From NCBI GenBank assembly GCA_910588595.1, contig CAJUQU010000134.1, forward strand, positions 1 through 10,046: a stretch of DNA of 10,046 nucleotides, written 5' to 3'. The position numbers and the translations under genes are program-made. Under the pieces are notes generated by a model, which saw nothing but the letters and a program-made list of their open reading frames with translations, had not been told where the DNA came from and did no database searches. Source of the DNA: an uncultured Lachnospiraceae bacterium (GTDB taxonomy: Bacteria; Bacillota_A; Clostridia; Lachnospirales; Lachnospiraceae). Each line of letters begins with the position of its first letter. Positions within the stretch are counted from its first letter, which is position 1. Shown one piece after another: positions 1 through 7,140 of the stretch.

Positions 1-2
1 TC

Positions 3-134
3 GATATGATACGAGCGATGAAGTCTGCGCCGCAAACAGCCAATTATAATAAGGAAGCATATACAAACGGACAATCGCTTGGTATCTTTCATGGTAGTTT
101 CGACGCGAAACAATCACGACGAAACACGAGGTGA
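3..134 (+). CDS. flgN: C-terminal fragment, probable FlgN-type flagellar export chaperone
   Basis: An open frame enters from the left edge and stops at TGA 132-134, giving the last 43 residues of a protein. The end reads ...YNKEAYTNGQ...GSFDAKQSRRNTR; a Tyr-Asn/Gly segment followed by a short FDxK-like tail is the kind of C-terminus seen in FlgN, the cytosolic chaperone that binds FlgK and FlgL and delivers them to the flagellar export gate. The main support is context: the gene lies 8 nt upstream of flgK, where flgN is expected in Firmicutes, and its stop codon overlaps the flgK Shine-Dalgarno (AGGTGA, 129-134), which suggests translational coupling. The N-terminal helices that would settle the family are outside the window. 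It could instead be another small flagellar protein. Confidence 0.5.
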   Translation, partial: DMIRAMKSAPQTANYNKEAYTNGQSLGIFHGSFDAKQSRRNTR

Positions 135-142
135 GAGATACC

Positions 143-1945
143 ATGTCTTTGTTTGGATCATTATATTTAGGCGACAGCGGATTACGCACGTCGCAGAGCG
201 CGCTCAATACGGTAGCGCACAACTTATCAAATCTGAATACACCCGGATATGTCCGCCAGCAGGTGGCAAACACTGATTCGACATATACTTATGGAGGGCG
301 TTCGCTCAGAGGATGGCAGCAGCAGGTAGGAACTGGCGCCAAATATGCCGAATGCAGACATGTCAGGGATACATTTCTCGATATGGCATACCGCGAGGAA
401 TACGGTAGGTCAAACTATTATGAAATATCATATTCGGCGATCCTTCAGGTTGAGGACATCATGGGCGAGCTTGACGGAGCGGCTTTCAAGAACTCCGTTT
501 CAGGACTGTGGACCGCGATGCAGGAGCTGTCAAAGGATCCGAATAACACTGTGAATATGTCTGTTCTGATGTCCAAGGCGGCAAGCTTTATAGAGAATGC
601 TACATCCGTCTACCAATCCTTTCAGGAGTATCAGAGCAATCTGAACAGACAGATCGAGGATTCCGTCAAGGAGATCAATTCCATTGGAAACAGAATTTTT
701 GAATTGAATAAAGCGATCATGAAGATCGAGTGCGGCGGAGTGGAGAATGCAAATGACCTGCGCGACGAGCGTGACCAGCTGCTTGACACACTTGCAGGGT
801 ACGGCAACATTACATACACTGAGGAACCCAACACTGCGGTGACAGTGCTCTTCAACGGCACGAGCTTCGTGAATGAGGCGTGTGTGTTCGAGATGGGGCT
901 CGCCACTGACAAGGATACAGGCTTTGTGACACCCTACTGGAAACAGAATCTGAGCTATACCACGGATTCAAAGGGGAATAAAGTGCCGGATTACGAGAGT
1001 GCCCAGATATTTAACCTTAAAGATGAGATCTCAACAGGGGCTAAGACGGATGTCGGATCACTCAGGGCGCTTTTGCTGGCAAGAGGCGACCATATAGCCA
1101 ACTATACTGATCTTGATACAGGGGCATGCACGGACATGAAACTCGATAAACTGGGGATCAGTGCAGATCAGTATGATGAGAAAGACGGACTGAAATATTA
1201 CAATGATTATATATCAAAGTCGATCCTCATGAATGCGCAGGCGGAGTTTGACAACATTGTCCATGCGATCACCACGAAGATCAATGAAGTGATGGCGGCA
1301 TGCTGCGATCCCAAGACGAAATATCTGTGCAATGAGGACGGCTCACCGATGCAGATGTTCCAGAAGGCTAACGGCTCAGGCTATGAGAAAGTGATTCTGA
1401 GCAGTGCGGAGGCGGATCGGTTAAAGGCGGAGGGCGTAAAGCTCTATCAGATCTACGACGACGATGAGGAGCCGGTTGCCAACATGTACTGGAAGTATGT
1501 CGAGGAGGACGCAAACGAATCACAGACGCTGTACAGCTGCGGCAATCTGAAGATCAATCAAAAGCTTCTGCAGTCCCCATCCCTGCTCGAATTCACATGG
1601 CAGGAGAACTCGGTGGACTACAACATCGGCAAGAAGTTTGTGGAAGCTTTTAAGGACAAGGGGATCTATCTGAATCCAAATGCGACGGATATCAGCAGCT
1701 TCGAGAACTGCTATACCGATCTGATCGCCCAGGCGACAAATTCGGGTTATGTGTTTGGACAGATGTATGAGATCGAGCAGCTTGCGATGGAGCAGGCAGA
1801 CAATGAGCGTCAGACAGTCATCGGCGTATCCTCGGACGAGGAGCTCGAGCATATGATCATGTACCAGAACGCGTACAACGCGGCAAGCCGGTACATCAAT
1901 GTGATCAATACCATGCTCGATTCGCTGTTAAGTATAGGGGCATAA
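143..1945 (+). CDS. flgK: Flagellar hook-associated protein FlgK (HAP1), first copy
   Basis: This 600-aa protein builds the hook-filament junction ring next to the hook. The N-terminus carries the axial-protein rod motif (about residues 6-40: SGLRTSQSALNTVAHNLSN then NTPGYVRQ). The C-terminus has the FlgK signature GVSSDEELEHMIMYQNAYNA near residue 565, followed by a hydrophobic heptad helix ending ...MLDSLLSIGA. A helical region with NRQIEDSVKEINSIGNRI and the common NDLRDERDQLLDTLAG segment lies near residues 170-225. I chose ATG 143 over the in-frame GTG 131 because AGGTGAG (129-135) sits 8 nt upstream of ATG, and GTG lies inside that ribosome binding site. The length is typical or slightly long for FlgK. 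Nine cysteines are odd for an exported axial protein. A second, divergent flgK follows after 18 nt. Confidence 0.95.
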   Translation: MSLFGSLYLGDSGLRTSQSALNTVAHNLSNLNTPGYVRQQVANTDSTYTYGGRSLRGWQQQVGTGAKYAECRHVRDTFLDMAYREEYGRSNYYEISYSAILQVEDIMGELDGAAFKNSVSGLWTAMQELSKDPNNTVNMSVLMSKAASFIENATSVYQSFQEYQSNLNRQIEDSVKEINSIGNRIFELNKAIMKIECGGVENANDLRDERDQLLDTLAGYGNITYTEEPNTAVTVLFNGTSFVNEACVFEMGLATDKDTGFVTPYWKQNLSYTTDSKGNKVPDYESAQIFNLKDEISTGAKTDVGSLRALLLARGDHIANYTDLDTGACTDMKLDKLGISADQYDEKDGLKYYNDYISKSILMNAQAEFDNIVHAITTKINEVMAACCDPKTKYLCNEDGSPMQMFQKANGSGYEKVILSSAEADRLKAEGVKLYQIYDDDEEPVANMYWKYVEEDANESQTLYSCGNLKINQKLLQSPSLLEFTWQENSVDYNIGKKFVEAFKDKGIYLNPNATDISSFENCYTDLIAQATNSGYVFGQMYEIEQLAMEQADNERQTVIGVSSDEELEHMIMYQNAYNAASRYINVINTMLDSLLSIGA

Positions 1946-1963
1946 AATAGGAGGAGAGTATAA

Positions 1964-3847
1964 ATGGCATCAGCATTTATGGGGTTAAATATAGCGTATT
2001 CGGGTCTGGTTGCTTCGAATGCCGCGCTGAATACCACCGCGAACAATATCGCGAACATTGAGACGGGAGGCTATTCCAGACAGATCATCAACCAGGCAGC
2101 ATCCGACCCGATGCGCGCATTTGCAAGTCATGGCTGCATTGGAGCCGGCGTGGATACCCTGGGCGCGGAGAGAGTCAGGGACATCTACTTTGACGAGAAA
2201 TATTGGACCAATAATTCCAAGCTCGGCGAGTATGACAAGAAGCAGTATTACTGTGCGATCATAGAACAGTATCTGATGGATGAGAGAGGAACGAACGAGG
2301 TCAAGGGCTTCACCACGATATTCAACGAGTATCATTCTGCAATGGATTCTCTCTCGAACCATACAGACGAGGTGGATTTTGCGCTGGAATTTGTCGGAAA
2401 AGCAGGAAACCTGTGTGAATATTTTAACATTCTGTACGATAATTTTCAGAAAATGCAGACCGACATCAATGATGAGATCAAGATCAAAGTGGATGAGATC
2501 AATGGTATTGCGGAGCAGATCACACTGCTGAACAAGCAGATCAATATGGTGGAGGCGAACGGAAATACCGTTGCCAATGAACTCCGCGACAAGCGAGATC
2601 TGCTGATCGACCAGCTCTCGGCTGTGGTAGATGTAAAGTGCGAGGAGAAGCCGATCAAAGATACCAGCGGGGATGACACGAACATCAACGAATATATCGT
2701 GTCGATCGCAGGCGGTCAGACACTGGTAAACGGTTATGAATATAGAAAGTTAGAGTGCGTGCAGAGGGAGCCGTGGCAGAAGGTGAACCAGAATGATGTT
2801 GACGGACTCTACGACGTGATATGGACAGATACCAAATCCAATCTCGGACTCAATGCCAAGAATACACGGGGAGAGCTCAAAGGACTGTACGAGATGCGTG
2901 ACGGCAACAACGATGAGGCATTTCACGGAAAGATTTCTGATGTGGACAGAATGAAAGGGACAGTGACTGTCAAGACGACAGAGAGTTATCTCAAAGATAT
3001 GGCTAAGAGCACTCTTCCGGTCACAAACGGTCAGGTCATGCTGAGTGGTGAGATGTACTACTATGACAGCTTTACATTCGAGACCGACGAGGAAGGCAAT
3101 ACATACTATACATTCAAATTGTCGGAGGACCGCTCGAGAAATCCGTCGATGCCGGATGGCTCGATCGTCGGAAACAATGCAAAGGTTGGCGAGCAGGTCA
3201 ACTATCAGGGAATCCCGTATTACCTCGAGCAGATGAACGAGTGGGTGCGCGATTATGCCTATAATTTTAACAAAATATACGGCGTGGAGAACGCGACGGA
3301 TTACAATGGCAACACACATGAAGGAGACATCTTCTACACAGGTGACAAGAGCGTGGGAGGCGGACAGTACAACCTCAAGGGCACGTCTCTCCATGACAAG
3401 TATTATGACAGTGCATCAGGCACGGGATATTTCATGCTGACAGCAGGGAATTTCAATGTGGAGAAGTCGATCCAGAACGATGCGAGCACACTTGCGACGC
3501 ACACCGGAGAGGTGGACGGCAAGGCGAAGTACGATATCATAGACAATCTCAAAGACCTGTCAACGAACAAGGACAAAATGACATTCAGGGGATGCAATGC
3601 ACAGAGCTTTTTGATCTGTCTCATGGGTGATTCGGGATTGAATGCGCAGAGTGCCAACAGCTTCCAGGAGATCTATGCAAATATCGAGGAATCGATCGCC
3701 AACAGCCGCTTTTCAGTCAGCGGCGTGGACTCCGACGAGGAGGCTGCAAACATGATCAAATTTCAGAATGCCTACAATCTGGCGAGCAAGATGATATCTA
3801 TATTGAACGACTGCTATGATAAACTGATCACACAGACTGGGGTATAA
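1964..3847 (+). CDS. flgK: Flagellar hook-associated protein FlgK paralogue (HAP1), second copy
   Basis: This 627-aa protein has all the end features of FlgK: N-terminal rod motif (GLNIAYSGLVASNAALNTTA, then NNIANIETGGYSRQ, residues ~6-40), the helical NELRDKRDLLIDQLSAVVDV segment near residues 205-225, and C-terminal SGVDSDEEAANMIKFQNAYN followed by a heptad helix ending KLITQTGV. It is clearly related to the upstream FlgK but far from identical, and their central regions do not resemble each other by eye, so this is an old duplication or a recruited paralogue rather than a recent copy. AGGAGG (1949-1954) lies 9 nt before ATG, giving one of the best ribosome binding sites here. It likely forms a second junction ring or a modified HAP1 layer; that role is inference. 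Eight cysteines are present. Confidence 0.93.
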   Translation: MASAFMGLNIAYSGLVASNAALNTTANNIANIETGGYSRQIINQAASDPMRAFASHGCIGAGVDTLGAERVRDIYFDEKYWTNNSKLGEYDKKQYYCAIIEQYLMDERGTNEVKGFTTIFNEYHSAMDSLSNHTDEVDFALEFVGKAGNLCEYFNILYDNFQKMQTDINDEIKIKVDEINGIAEQITLLNKQINMVEANGNTVANELRDKRDLLIDQLSAVVDVKCEEKPIKDTSGDDTNINEYIVSIAGGQTLVNGYEYRKLECVQREPWQKVNQNDVDGLYDVIWTDTKSNLGLNAKNTRGELKGLYEMRDGNNDEAFHGKISDVDRMKGTVTVKTTESYLKDMAKSTLPVTNGQVMLSGEMYYYDSFTFETDEEGNTYYTFKLSEDRSRNPSMPDGSIVGNNAKVGEQVNYQGIPYYLEQMNEWVRDYAYNFNKIYGVENATDYNGNTHEGDIFYTGDKSVGGGQYNLKGTSLHDKYYDSASGTGYFMLTAGNFNVEKSIQNDASTLATHTGEVDGKAKYDIIDNLKDLSTNKDKMTFRGCNAQSFLICLMGDSGLNAQSANSFQEIYANIEESIANSRFSVSGVDSDEEAANMIKFQNAYNLASKMISILNDCYDKLITQTGV

Positions 3848-3870
3848 AGCATAAGATGGAGGATTAATAT

Positions 3871-5838
3871 ATGGCAATGAGAATCACGACTAAGATGATG
3901 CAGGCTACATCACTTAGAAATCTGAATATCAATAAATCCCGTCAGGAGAAGCTGGCGAACCAGATGTCGACGGGCAAAAAGATCACAAGGCCTTCTGACG
4001 ATCCGGTCATCGCGATCCGTTCATTGAAGCTCAATTCCTCGCTCGACAAGATCGACCAGTATTATGAGAAAAATGCATCGGACGCGGAGAGCTGGCTGGA
4101 ACTGACGCTGTCTTCACTCTCCACGGTGAACAGGATCCTGACCGATGATATCCGGAAGAATATCATGTCTGCCAAGAGCAGTTACAAGACCGTGGAGGAC
4201 AGGGAGGCAGTCATCACCCACCTTAGGAAAGCCATGGAGGAGATCTACTCCACAGGCAATGCAGACAGCGGCGGCAGGAGTATCTTCACGGGCTACCGCA
4301 CTGATATGCCCCTGACGCTGACAGCGCCAAAGACAGAGAAGAACACGATCACAGAGCAGTTTACCAATGATACCATAGACAAGATGACTTTTGTCTATGC
4401 AGGCGATATCAATACGATCAACGAAGGAAACTTCAAGGATGTGGCAGATATCGATAAGGAGAGTATCTCCTCCAATGAGATCTGGCGCAAAAGGCTTGCA
4501 TATGGGGATCTGGATCTGAAACAGGCAGTTGGTCCTGACGGGAAACCAATGGTGGACGCGAACGGAAAACCGGTATATGAGTCCAATATTGACATAGGTT
4601 ATATGTCAAATACAGTATATGACGGCGACGGGGTAAAGCTGTCCACAACATCGATGACAGCATATGTCTCGATCGATACAGACAAGGTGCCAAATGAGGC
4701 TGTATTCAAGCTGAACGATGCGAATGGAAATCCGATAGAAGTAAGGGTTCCAAGAGGGCAGGACGATAAGACCGGCACAGGGGTAGTAGTCACTCCGCCC
4801 GGAAGCAGTGTTCCGTCAACAGTCGATCTGTCTTTCAGCGAAGACGGCACGATCAGGATCGAAAATAACGATCCGAACCTCAAACCCAAGGAAGCAGTGA
4901 CCATCGGCTGTGATGTCACCAAAAATACAGACGGCACCAGCACGGTAAAATTCGACAAGAAATTTGAGACCTCGTTTAAGATAGAACCGGAAAATATCTA
5001 TGAATCAGGCTCCAACGATGCATATATGTCCGTAGTCGGGGATGCGAATAAGAATACGATCTCATTTATTGCAGAGACCGGTGAGATCCTGTTTGGCGAT
5101 GCGATCGCAGAGCGGTTCAAGCATCTTCCATCCGACAATGAACTGCGTGTAACCTACGACAAGTCAGAGTGGAAAAAGGGTGATCTTGATCCGGTACATT
5201 ACTTCTACACAGAGCGTGAGGGCAAGACAGCGTCAGGAAAGGAAAAGACGCTTGTATTCAATGAAAACTTCCTTGACGATCCCAGCAAGAACGGGAAACA
5301 GATCATAGAATACGATGTCGGAAACAATCAGACACTGCAGGTCAACACAACCGCAGACGAGGCATTCTCCCATGCGATGGGCAGGGATGTCGAGGAGGTC
5401 ATCTCCATGCTGGAAGAGTACGGCAGTTACCAGACCAGCCTGCAGGAAGTGGAGAAGCTGATCAAATCGGAGAAATACAATGGCACTGACGATGAGCTCA
5501 AACTGACGAGACAGAAGGAAGCGCTCGAGAAGGCGATGACACGCGTGCTCGACAAGATCAATAAGCGCTGTGATGAACTCGTCAAAGACTGTGACGGGTA
5601 CTTTGCAAAGACGCAGCTGGCAGAGACAGACTGTGGATCAAGACTTGCCAGACTGGGCATGGTGCAGAATCGTCTGGAGATGCAGCAGACCAACTTTGGC
5701 GAACTTGTCAGTGAGAATGAGGACGCGGACTACACAGATCTTGTGATCCAGATGAAGAGCATAGAGATGACTTATCAGGCGGCACTGTCATCCATCAGCT
5801 ATACGATGCAGACATCCCTGCTTGACTTTATACGCTGA
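3871..5838 (+). CDS. flgL: Flagellar hook-associated protein FlgL (HAP3), oversized
   Basis: FlgL forms the junction ring next to the flagellin filament. The N-terminal ~145 residues are typical (MRITTKMMQATSLRNLN, QMSTGKKITRPSDDP, then a helical stretch with GRSIFTGYRTD). The C-terminal ~44 residues carry the family end, SENEDADYTDLVIQMKS then YQAALSSISYTMQTSLLDF. The protein is 655 aa, about twice the ~300 aa usual for FlgL (E. coli 317 aa). The surplus lies between residues ~150 and ~480 and looks beta-rich and exposed, including PDGKPMVDANGKPV and PPGSSVPSTVDLSFSEDG. Residues ~515-610 look strongly helical. GGAGGA (3858-3863) is 7 nt before ATG 3871; a second ATG at 3877 is 13 nt away and less likely. 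It follows the second flgK by 23 nt. Confidence 0.94.
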   Translation: MAMRITTKMMQATSLRNLNINKSRQEKLANQMSTGKKITRPSDDPVIAIRSLKLNSSLDKIDQYYEKNASDAESWLELTLSSLSTVNRILTDDIRKNIMSAKSSYKTVEDREAVITHLRKAMEEIYSTGNADSGGRSIFTGYRTDMPLTLTAPKTEKNTITEQFTNDTIDKMTFVYAGDINTINEGNFKDVADIDKESISSNEIWRKRLAYGDLDLKQAVGPDGKPMVDANGKPVYESNIDIGYMSNTVYDGDGVKLSTTSMTAYVSIDTDKVPNEAVFKLNDANGNPIEVRVPRGQDDKTGTGVVVTPPGSSVPSTVDLSFSEDGTIRIENNDPNLKPKEAVTIGCDVTKNTDGTSTVKFDKKFETSFKIEPENIYESGSNDAYMSVVGDANKNTISFIAETGEILFGDAIAERFKHLPSDNELRVTYDKSEWKKGDLDPVHYFYTEREGKTASGKEKTLVFNENFLDDPSKNGKQIIEYDVGNNQTLQVNTTADEAFSHAMGRDVEEVISMLEEYGSYQTSLQEVEKLIKSEKYNGTDDELKLTRQKEALEKAMTRVLDKINKRCDELVKDCDGYFAKTQLAETDCGSRLARLGMVQNRLEMQQTNFGELVSENEDADYTDLVIQMKSIEMTYQAALSSISYTMQTSLLDFIR

Positions 5839-5948
5839 TGGATATCGACAGGTTTGATCGTCACATTTCAGGCATATATACCACACGGGTAGGGGAATCC
5901 TTTTCCGCTGCCCGATTACAAAAAGTGATACAGAGTTGCAAACTTTGA
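5838..5948 (+). CDS. Possible 36-aa ORF coupled to flgL by TGATG stop/start overlap
   Basis: The flgL stop TGA (5836-5838) shares its A with an ATG at 5838, in the classic TGATG arrangement. This opens a 36-codon frame (MDIDRFDRHISGIYTTR..., ending ...VIQSCKL) that stops at 5946-5948, just at the fliW Shine-Dalgarno. There is no Shine-Dalgarno in the flgL tail, so expression would depend on re-initiation after flgL. I do not recognise the peptide. It has no membrane segment or signal peptide and is mildly basic. The stretch also forms a 12-bp hairpin (5886-5914), so it may be structured RNA rather than coding. It could equally be chance, since 37 open codons are not rare. Confidence 0.25.
   Translation: MDIDRFDRHISGIYTTRVGESFSAARLQKVIQSCKL
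5886..5914 (+). other. Stem-loop in the flgL-fliW intergenic region
   Basis: The arms CGGGTAGGGGAA (5886-5897) and TTCCGCTGCCCG (5903-5914) pair over 12 positions with one G/G mismatch and one G-U wobble, closing a 5-nt loop. No U-run follows (ATTACAAAAAG), so it is not a standard intrinsic terminator. It lies ~50 nt before fliW and could act as an mRNA processing or stability element separating the flgK-flgL part from fliW-csrA. Confidence 0.5.
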
Positions 5949-5966
5949 AAGGAGCATATTGGTAAA

Positions 5967-6434
5967 ATGGTAGAAGTAAATACTAGAATATTTGGCAGGA
6001 TCGTGATCGAGGACGACAAGATCATCCGCTTTGACCATGGCATACTGGGTTTTCCCGATCTGAAGGAGTTCACCCTGATCTTTAACGAGGACAAAGGTGC
6101 GGATTCCAGCATTAAGTGGCTGCAGTCCCTCCAGGAGCCGGCATTTGCCCTACCGGTCATGAATCCCGACCTCGTGATACAGGGTTACACTCCCAAATTT
6201 GAAGCGGAACTGTTAAAGCCACTGGGAGATAATCTTGACAGTGAAAATATTTTGATGTTTGTCACCGTGACCGTGCCAAAAGACATCACCAAGACCACAG
6301 TAAACCTCAAGGCGCCGATTATTGTCAGCATAGAGAACCTCAGGGCAGTACAGCTGATCTGTGATGACGATGCATACAGTGTGAAGCACGCAATCTATGA
6401 GCAGCTGATGGCACAGAAGGCAGTACAGGCATAA
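5967..6434 (+). CDS. fliW: Flagellar assembly factor FliW (CsrA antagonist)
   Basis: This 155-aa protein matches FliW over its whole length: the start TRIFGRIVIEDDKIIRFDHG followed by ILGFPDLKEFTL, then KWLQSLQEPAFALPVMNP, and C-terminally TTVNLKAPIIVSIENLRAVQ then DDAYSVKHAIYEQL. FliW is a small cytosolic beta-barrel protein that binds CsrA and, alternatively, flagellin. When flagellin is exported, FliW is freed, sequesters CsrA and so relieves repression of flagellin translation. ATG 5967 is preceded by AAAGGAG (5948-5954) at a rather long 12-nt distance; no better start is visible. The gene is followed after 26 nt by csrA, its binding partner, as in many Firmicutes and spirochaetes. Confidence 0.97.
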   Translation: MVEVNTRIFGRIVIEDDKIIRFDHGILGFPDLKEFTLIFNEDKGADSSIKWLQSLQEPAFALPVMNPDLVIQGYTPKFEAELLKPLGDNLDSENILMFVTVTVPKDITKTTVNLKAPIIVSIENLRAVQLICDDDAYSVKHAIYEQLMAQKAVQA

Positions 6435-6460
6435 GGCAATAAAAGGAGGCAGATAAAGCT

Positions 6461-6688
6461 ATGCTGGCACTATCAAGAAAAAAAGGTGAAGCTCTGATGA
6501 TCAACAACGACATCGAGATCACTGTGCTCGACATCAAGGGCGAGCAGGTTAAAATAGGTATCAGTGCCCCTAAGGAGGTACCGGTATACCGCAAAGAAGT
6601 ATATATCCAGATCCAGGAAGCGAACAAGGAAGCCTCTGCGAACATGGAAGGCATGGAGCAATTGGCAAGTTTGTTTGGTGGGAAATAG
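6461..6688 (+). CDS. csrA: Carbon storage regulator / translational repressor CsrA
   Basis: This 75-aa protein is a canonical CsrA: MLALSRKKGEALMINNDIEI, then VLDIKGEQVKIGISAPKEVP and VYRKEVYIQIQ. The two residue groups that contact GGA RNA in the CsrA dimer are present: the first strand (L4, R6) and R44 with E46 in the VYRKE strand. The C-terminal extension (~residues 52-75, ANKEASANMEGMEQLASLFG) is longer than in the 61-aa E. coli protein, as is usual in Gram-positives where FliW binds. AAGGAGG (6443-6449) is 11 nt before ATG. It sits directly after fliW and before two flagellin genes whose leaders carry CsrA-like sites, so flagellin mRNA is its probable target. It is the last gene before the 6708-6744 stem-loop. 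Confidence 0.97.
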   Translation: MLALSRKKGEALMINNDIEITVLDIKGEQVKIGISAPKEVPVYRKEVYIQIQEANKEASANMEGMEQLASLFGGK

Positions 6689-6707
6689 TGAACATATATG
6701 TGAAATG

Positions 6708-6744
6708 GTAGAAGAGAGCAGCCGTGAAGGCTGCTCTCTTCTAC
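6708..6744 (+). terminator. Long perfect stem-loop after csrA, probable operon terminator
   Basis: GTAGAAGAGAGCAGCC (6708-6723) and its exact reverse complement (6729-6744) form a 16-bp stem around a 5-nt loop (GTGAA), 19 nt after the csrA stop. There is no clean U-run after the full stem. If only the inner GC-rich core (6714-6738) folds, a weak U-rich tail (TTCTACT) follows, and the outer A/G-rich arm would fold back on that tail. It is the best candidate for the 3' end of the flgK-csrA transcript, though termination may be partial. Confidence 0.75.
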
Positions 6745-6781
6745 TGCATATCGGAATGAAGATCTAATTGTTTGGATTACA

Positions 6782-6808
6782 TAAAAAACAAAAGAAATAA
6801 AATGATAT
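6782..6808 (+). promoter_or_regulatory. Weak sigma-28 (SigD)-like promoter candidate
   Basis: TAAA (6782-6785), 15 nt, then AATGATAT (6801-6808) compares with the SigD consensus TAAA-N15-GCCGATAT: the -35 element and spacing are right and the -10 matches 5 of 8. The region is A-rich, so a chance match is likely. It would give a leader of roughly 400 nt for fliC1, and the -10 would overlap the left arm of the inverted repeat at 6805. Confidence 0.15.
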
Positions 6809-6860
6809 ATCACAAACAAAAGAGATAGTTTTGCAAATACTTCTTCTGTTTGTGATATAT
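6805..6860. repeat. 14-bp perfect inverted repeat, possible operator or RNA hairpin
   Basis: ATATATCACAAACA (6805-6818) is the exact reverse complement of TGTTTGTGATATAT (6847-6860). After one A/C mismatch the pairing continues inward for five more base pairs including one wobble, leaving a loop of about 16 nt. No U-run follows on the + strand. It may be a hairpin in a long flagellin leader, a remnant of a mobile element, or a pair of half-sites for a regulator that loops DNA. Confidence 0.55.
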
Positions 6861-6899
6861 GTCGGAATAGTCAAAATATTTCGAATATTTTTATAGGAG

Positions 6900-6928
6900 T
6901 TGCATAATATATTTTTTTGTAGTATTAT
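6900..6928 (+). promoter_or_regulatory. Weak sigma-A-like promoter candidate
   Basis: TTGCAT (6900-6905) and TATTAT (6923-6928) are separated by exactly 17 nt. The -10 fits 5 of 6 but the -35 only 3 of 6, and the region is AT-rich, so chance is a serious alternative. It would produce a ~290-nt leader for fliC1. Confidence 0.15.
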
Positions 6929-7050
6929 AAATGACAGAGATGAATTTACATAACAAATAATCCATAACAAAAACAAGATTACATAAATCACTTCCAACAT
7001 CCAGCAGAATTTCTAAATCTGATGGGATAGCATGTGTACTATGATTTAGT

Positions 7051-7109
7051 TAATAATCGGAGCTGACTGCGTAAGCAGGCGCGCCCAAAGCGGTCAGATC
7101 CGAATATTA
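7051..7109 (+). other. Large imperfect stem-loop in the fliC1 leader
   Basis: The 20-nt arms 7051-7070 and 7090-7109 pair with two mismatches (A/A and G/A) and one G-U wobble. The core CTGACTGC/GCGGTCAG and flanking TCGGA/TCCGA are GC-rich, and the 19-nt loop holds GCGCGCC. The downstream sequence is A-rich (ATAAATAAAACTAAATAAGG), with no U-run. It starts 171 nt before the fliC1 start codon and mirrors a strong stem-loop upstream of fliC2 (8681-8712). It could protect the 5' end of a stable flagellin mRNA or end read-through transcription. Confidence 0.6.
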
Positions 7110-7140
7110 TAAATAAAACTAAATAAGGAAAACAAAGCGC

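Larger units (their letters stand above)
6745..7050. other. AT-rich gene-free region upstream of the flagellin leader
   Basis: About 300 nt without a credible gene on either strand. Base composition is strikingly AT-rich compared with the flanking genes. It contains a 14-bp inverted repeat (6805-6860), a weak AT-only hairpin (AAAATATT/AATATTTT, 6873-6891), three copies of TTACATAA (6777, 6946, 6979) and a 14-nt-spaced direct repeat CATAACAAA (6949 and 6963). The flagellin promoter should lie here or just downstream, but no sigma-28 promoter is convincing. Reverse-strand open frames here are compositional artefacts. Confidence 0.7.

Noticed and set aside
131..145. GTG at 131 as the start of the first flgK
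   Set aside because: It lies within AGGTGAG, which is the ribosome binding site for ATG 143, and FlgK proteins normally begin close to the MSLFGSLYLG segment.
2750..3394. Reverse-strand open frame of 214 codons inside the second flgK
   Set aside because: It is a shadow of a strong FlgK coding frame with both conserved ends. Its hydrophobic, C/H/V-rich content follows from the antisense codons.
6777..6986. Three TTACATAA copies and CATAACAAA direct repeats as regulator sites or a CRISPR-like array
   Set aside because: They are short, unevenly spaced and expected at some frequency in such AT-rich DNA; there is no repeat-spacer pattern.
6764..7000. Reverse-strand open frame of 78 codons in the AT-rich intergenic region
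   Set aside because: The peptide is a low-complexity mix of I, F, C, N, S typical of translated AT-rich DNA, and it would overlap the inverted repeat and candidate regulatory DNA.
7099..7107. CCGAATAT as a sigma-28 -10 box for fliC1
   Set aside because: No TAAA lies about 15 nt upstream, the box has an inserted A relative to CCGATAT, and the bases belong to the 3' arm of the 7051-7109 stem.
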